Assembly (NCBI GenBank): GCA_039033415.1
Contig: JBCCCR010000003.1
Coordinates: 186,001-250,000, forward strand
Direction: 5' to 3'
Length of the DNA: 64,000 bases
From: Pseudomonadota bacterium
Lineage (GTDB): Bacteria; Pseudomonadota; Gammaproteobacteria; Xanthomonadales; SZUA-38
The notes under the pieces were generated by a model. The model worked only from the letters and a program-made list of their open reading frames with translations, did no database searches and was not told the origin of the DNA. Positions 62,771 through 64,000 of the stretch are shown piece after piece. Made by a program: the position numbers and the translations under genes. The stretch's first letter is position 1. Each line of letters starts with the position of its first letter.

Positions 62771-64000
62771 TCCTCTTCTTCAAGCAGGCGCCGCAGAATG
62801 GCGCCCAGCAGCCAGATATCTTCGAAACGGTTATAAAACGGAGTGGGAGCAAAACGCATCACGTCGGGTTCGCGGAAGTCAGCACTCACCCCTTCCGCAC
62901 GCAGTCGGTCGAAAAACGATCGGTCCGTTCCCCCGAGCTGGACGGAAAGCTGGCAGCCACGCTGCGCCGGGTCCTCCGGCGTGATCGACCGAAGTCCCAG
63001 CTCCGGGCGCCGGCCGAACTCCTCCTGCAGCACGAACAGCAGGTAGCCGGTCAGCCGTTGGCTCTTCTCCCGGAGCGCAACGATCCCCACCTCGTCAAAC
63101 ATTGCCAGCGACGCGCCGAGCATCGCGACCTCAACGACCGGCGGATTGCTCAGCTGCCAACCCTCTGCCCCAGGTATGGGTCGAAATCCTGGCTGCATCA
63201 GGAAACGTTTGGACTCATCGTAGCCCCACCAGCCGGCGAAGCGTGGGCCGTCGAAATCGGTGCCGTGGCGTTCGTGGACAAAAATGCCGCCGAGGTTGCC
63301 CGGCCCGGCGTTGAGGTATTTGTAGGTACACCAGGCGGCGAAATCCACGTTGTCATCATGGAGCGACAGCGGCACGTTCCCCGCCGCATGGGCTAGATCG
63401 AAGCCCGCGATAGCCCCTACGCGATGCGCCGCCGCCGTTAGCTCTTGGAGGTTGAAGAGCTGACCGGTGTAGTAGTTGACGCCGCCGAGAAACAGCAGGG
63501 CGAGCTGGTCGCCGCAATCTTCGATCGCTGCCAGCAGGTCTTCGTGCCTGACCACATGCTCACCCTCTCTCGGGCCGATCTCGACGATGGCATCCGCCGG
63601 GTCGAAACCGTGAAACAACACCTGGGTTTCCAGCAGGTAGCGGTCCGAGGGAAACATCCCGGCTTCGCTGATGATCTTGAAGCGACCAGGGGTTGGCCGA
63701 TAGAACGAAACAAAGAGAAAATGGAGGTTAGCGGTCAGCGAGTTCATGCAGACCACTTCGCTCTCCTGGGCGCCCACAACGCGGGCCATCGGGCCGGCAA
63801 GCTTTTTATGGCACGTGTACCACGGGTCCTTTGAGGAGAAATGACCCTCAACGCCGAGCTTCGCCCACCGGCCCAGCTCGTGATCGACCGCCTTGCGCGC
63901 CGCTACCGGCTGGAGCCCGAGTGAGTTACCGGTGAAATACAGCAGCGGCTGTCCATCCACCACCGGATGATGAAATGCCGAGCGCCACGGGGCCAGCGAA
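62767..64000 (-). CDS. kynU: Kynureninase, N-terminus beyond the window edge
   Basis: The frame stays open to the right edge. The visible part begins [12 protein letters not shown] and continues [13 protein letters not shown], the usual opening of kynureninase, so only about 15-20 residues are missing. The GTG at 63963 is not the true start. It has the fold-type I PLP core: [20 protein letters not shown] with the cofactor aspartate, then [20 protein letters not shown] with the Schiff-base lysine, and [16 protein letters not shown]. It cleaves (3-hydroxy)kynurenine to (3-hydroxy)anthranilate and alanine. It is the first gene of the kyn operon in this window. Confidence 0.96.
   Translation of the reverse strand, partial: SLAPWRSAFHHPVVDGQPLLYFTGNSLGLQPVAARKAVDHELGRWAKLGVEGHFSSKDPWYTCHKKLAGPMARVVGAQESEVVCMNSLTANLHFLFVSFYRPTPGRFKIISEAGMFPSDRYLLETQVLFHGFDPADAIVEIGPREGEHVVRHEDLLAAIEDCGDQLALLFLGGVNYYTGQLFNLQELTAAAHRVGAIAGFDLAHAAGNVPLSLHDDNVDFAAWCTYKYLNAGPGNLGGIFVHERHGTDFDGPRFAGWWGYDESKRFLMQPGFRPIPGAEGWQLSNPPVVEVAMLGASLAMFDEVGIVALREKSQRLTGYLLFVLQEEFGRRPELGLRSITPEDPAQRGCQLSVQLGGTDRSFFDRLRAEGVSADFREPDVMRFAPTPFYNRFEDIWLLGAILRRLLEEEE

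Overview
The window is a GC-rich stretch of a Gram-negative chromosome, almost certainly a gammaproteobacterium. The conserved yebC-ruvC-ruvA-ruvB-ybgC and tolQ-tolR-tolA-tolB-pal-cpoB-queE-queC blocks, TonB-dependent receptors and lipoproteins support this. Many large exported proteins, several ending in a short [LI]F.xGFE-type tail, together with FecI/FecR signalling and a kynurenine pathway, resemble the Xanthomonadales/Wenzhouxiangella neighbourhood. That placement is inference from gene content; no 16S gene is present. There are no tRNA or rRNA genes, CRISPR arrays or insertion sequences, and no gap above about 250 bp after start correction.

Layout. Bases 1-1,607: the end of a carotenoid oxygenase and a nitronate monooxygenase. 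1,733-8,529: a c-di-GMP/phosphorelay locus with a collapsed TonB-receptor relic, a YfiR-type periplasmic protein, a 1,656-residue hybrid kinase/GGDEF/EAL protein and an HDOD protein. 8,621-11,187: a BlaI-type repressor with two palindromic operators around its promoter, and an M56 (BlaR1-type) protease fused to nine ankyrin repeats. 11,184-15,860: a TPR/2-oxoglutarate oxygenase, homogentisate dioxygenase, a CHMI homologue without its catalytic Pro-1, an HpaR-type regulator and an AhpD-like protein. 15,881-23,082: two giant secreted proteins, one a propeller with two heme-c sites and one with tandem Ig/cadherin-like repeats. 23,191-27,951: an HDOD protein, FHA-GGDEF, a Ser/Thr kinase with TPRs and a DUF6489 protein. 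27,974-43,947: queC-queE-cpoB-pal-tolB-tolA-tolR-tolQ and ybgC-ruvB-ruvA-ruvC-yebC on the minus strand. These are split between ybgC and tolQ by about 6.5 kb of five envelope/signalling genes. 44,011: a serine/threonine dehydratase.

45,125-52,640 is the most interesting stretch. It is a self-contained cell-surface signalling island: exported protein A, a dedicated TonB, an ECF sigma factor, FecR, an STN-domain TonB receptor and exported protein B, ending in a strong terminator. A and B are paralogues of an uncharacterised family. Both carry the same upstream sequence, TTTGGGGGA-N14-GCGTCTG, with identical spacing, and I infer this to be the promoter of the ECF sigma factor encoded between them.

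52,694-55,101 is a second candidate system: a small membrane protein, an Lgt-like diacylglyceryl-transferase homologue and a radical SAM enzyme of the tetraether-synthase (MJ0619/Tes) family, tightly packed and suggestive of membrane-lipid modification. The window ends with a proline-rich membrane protein, PEP carboxylase, a GMC oxidoreductase and a kynU-kmo-kynA operon cut by the right edge.
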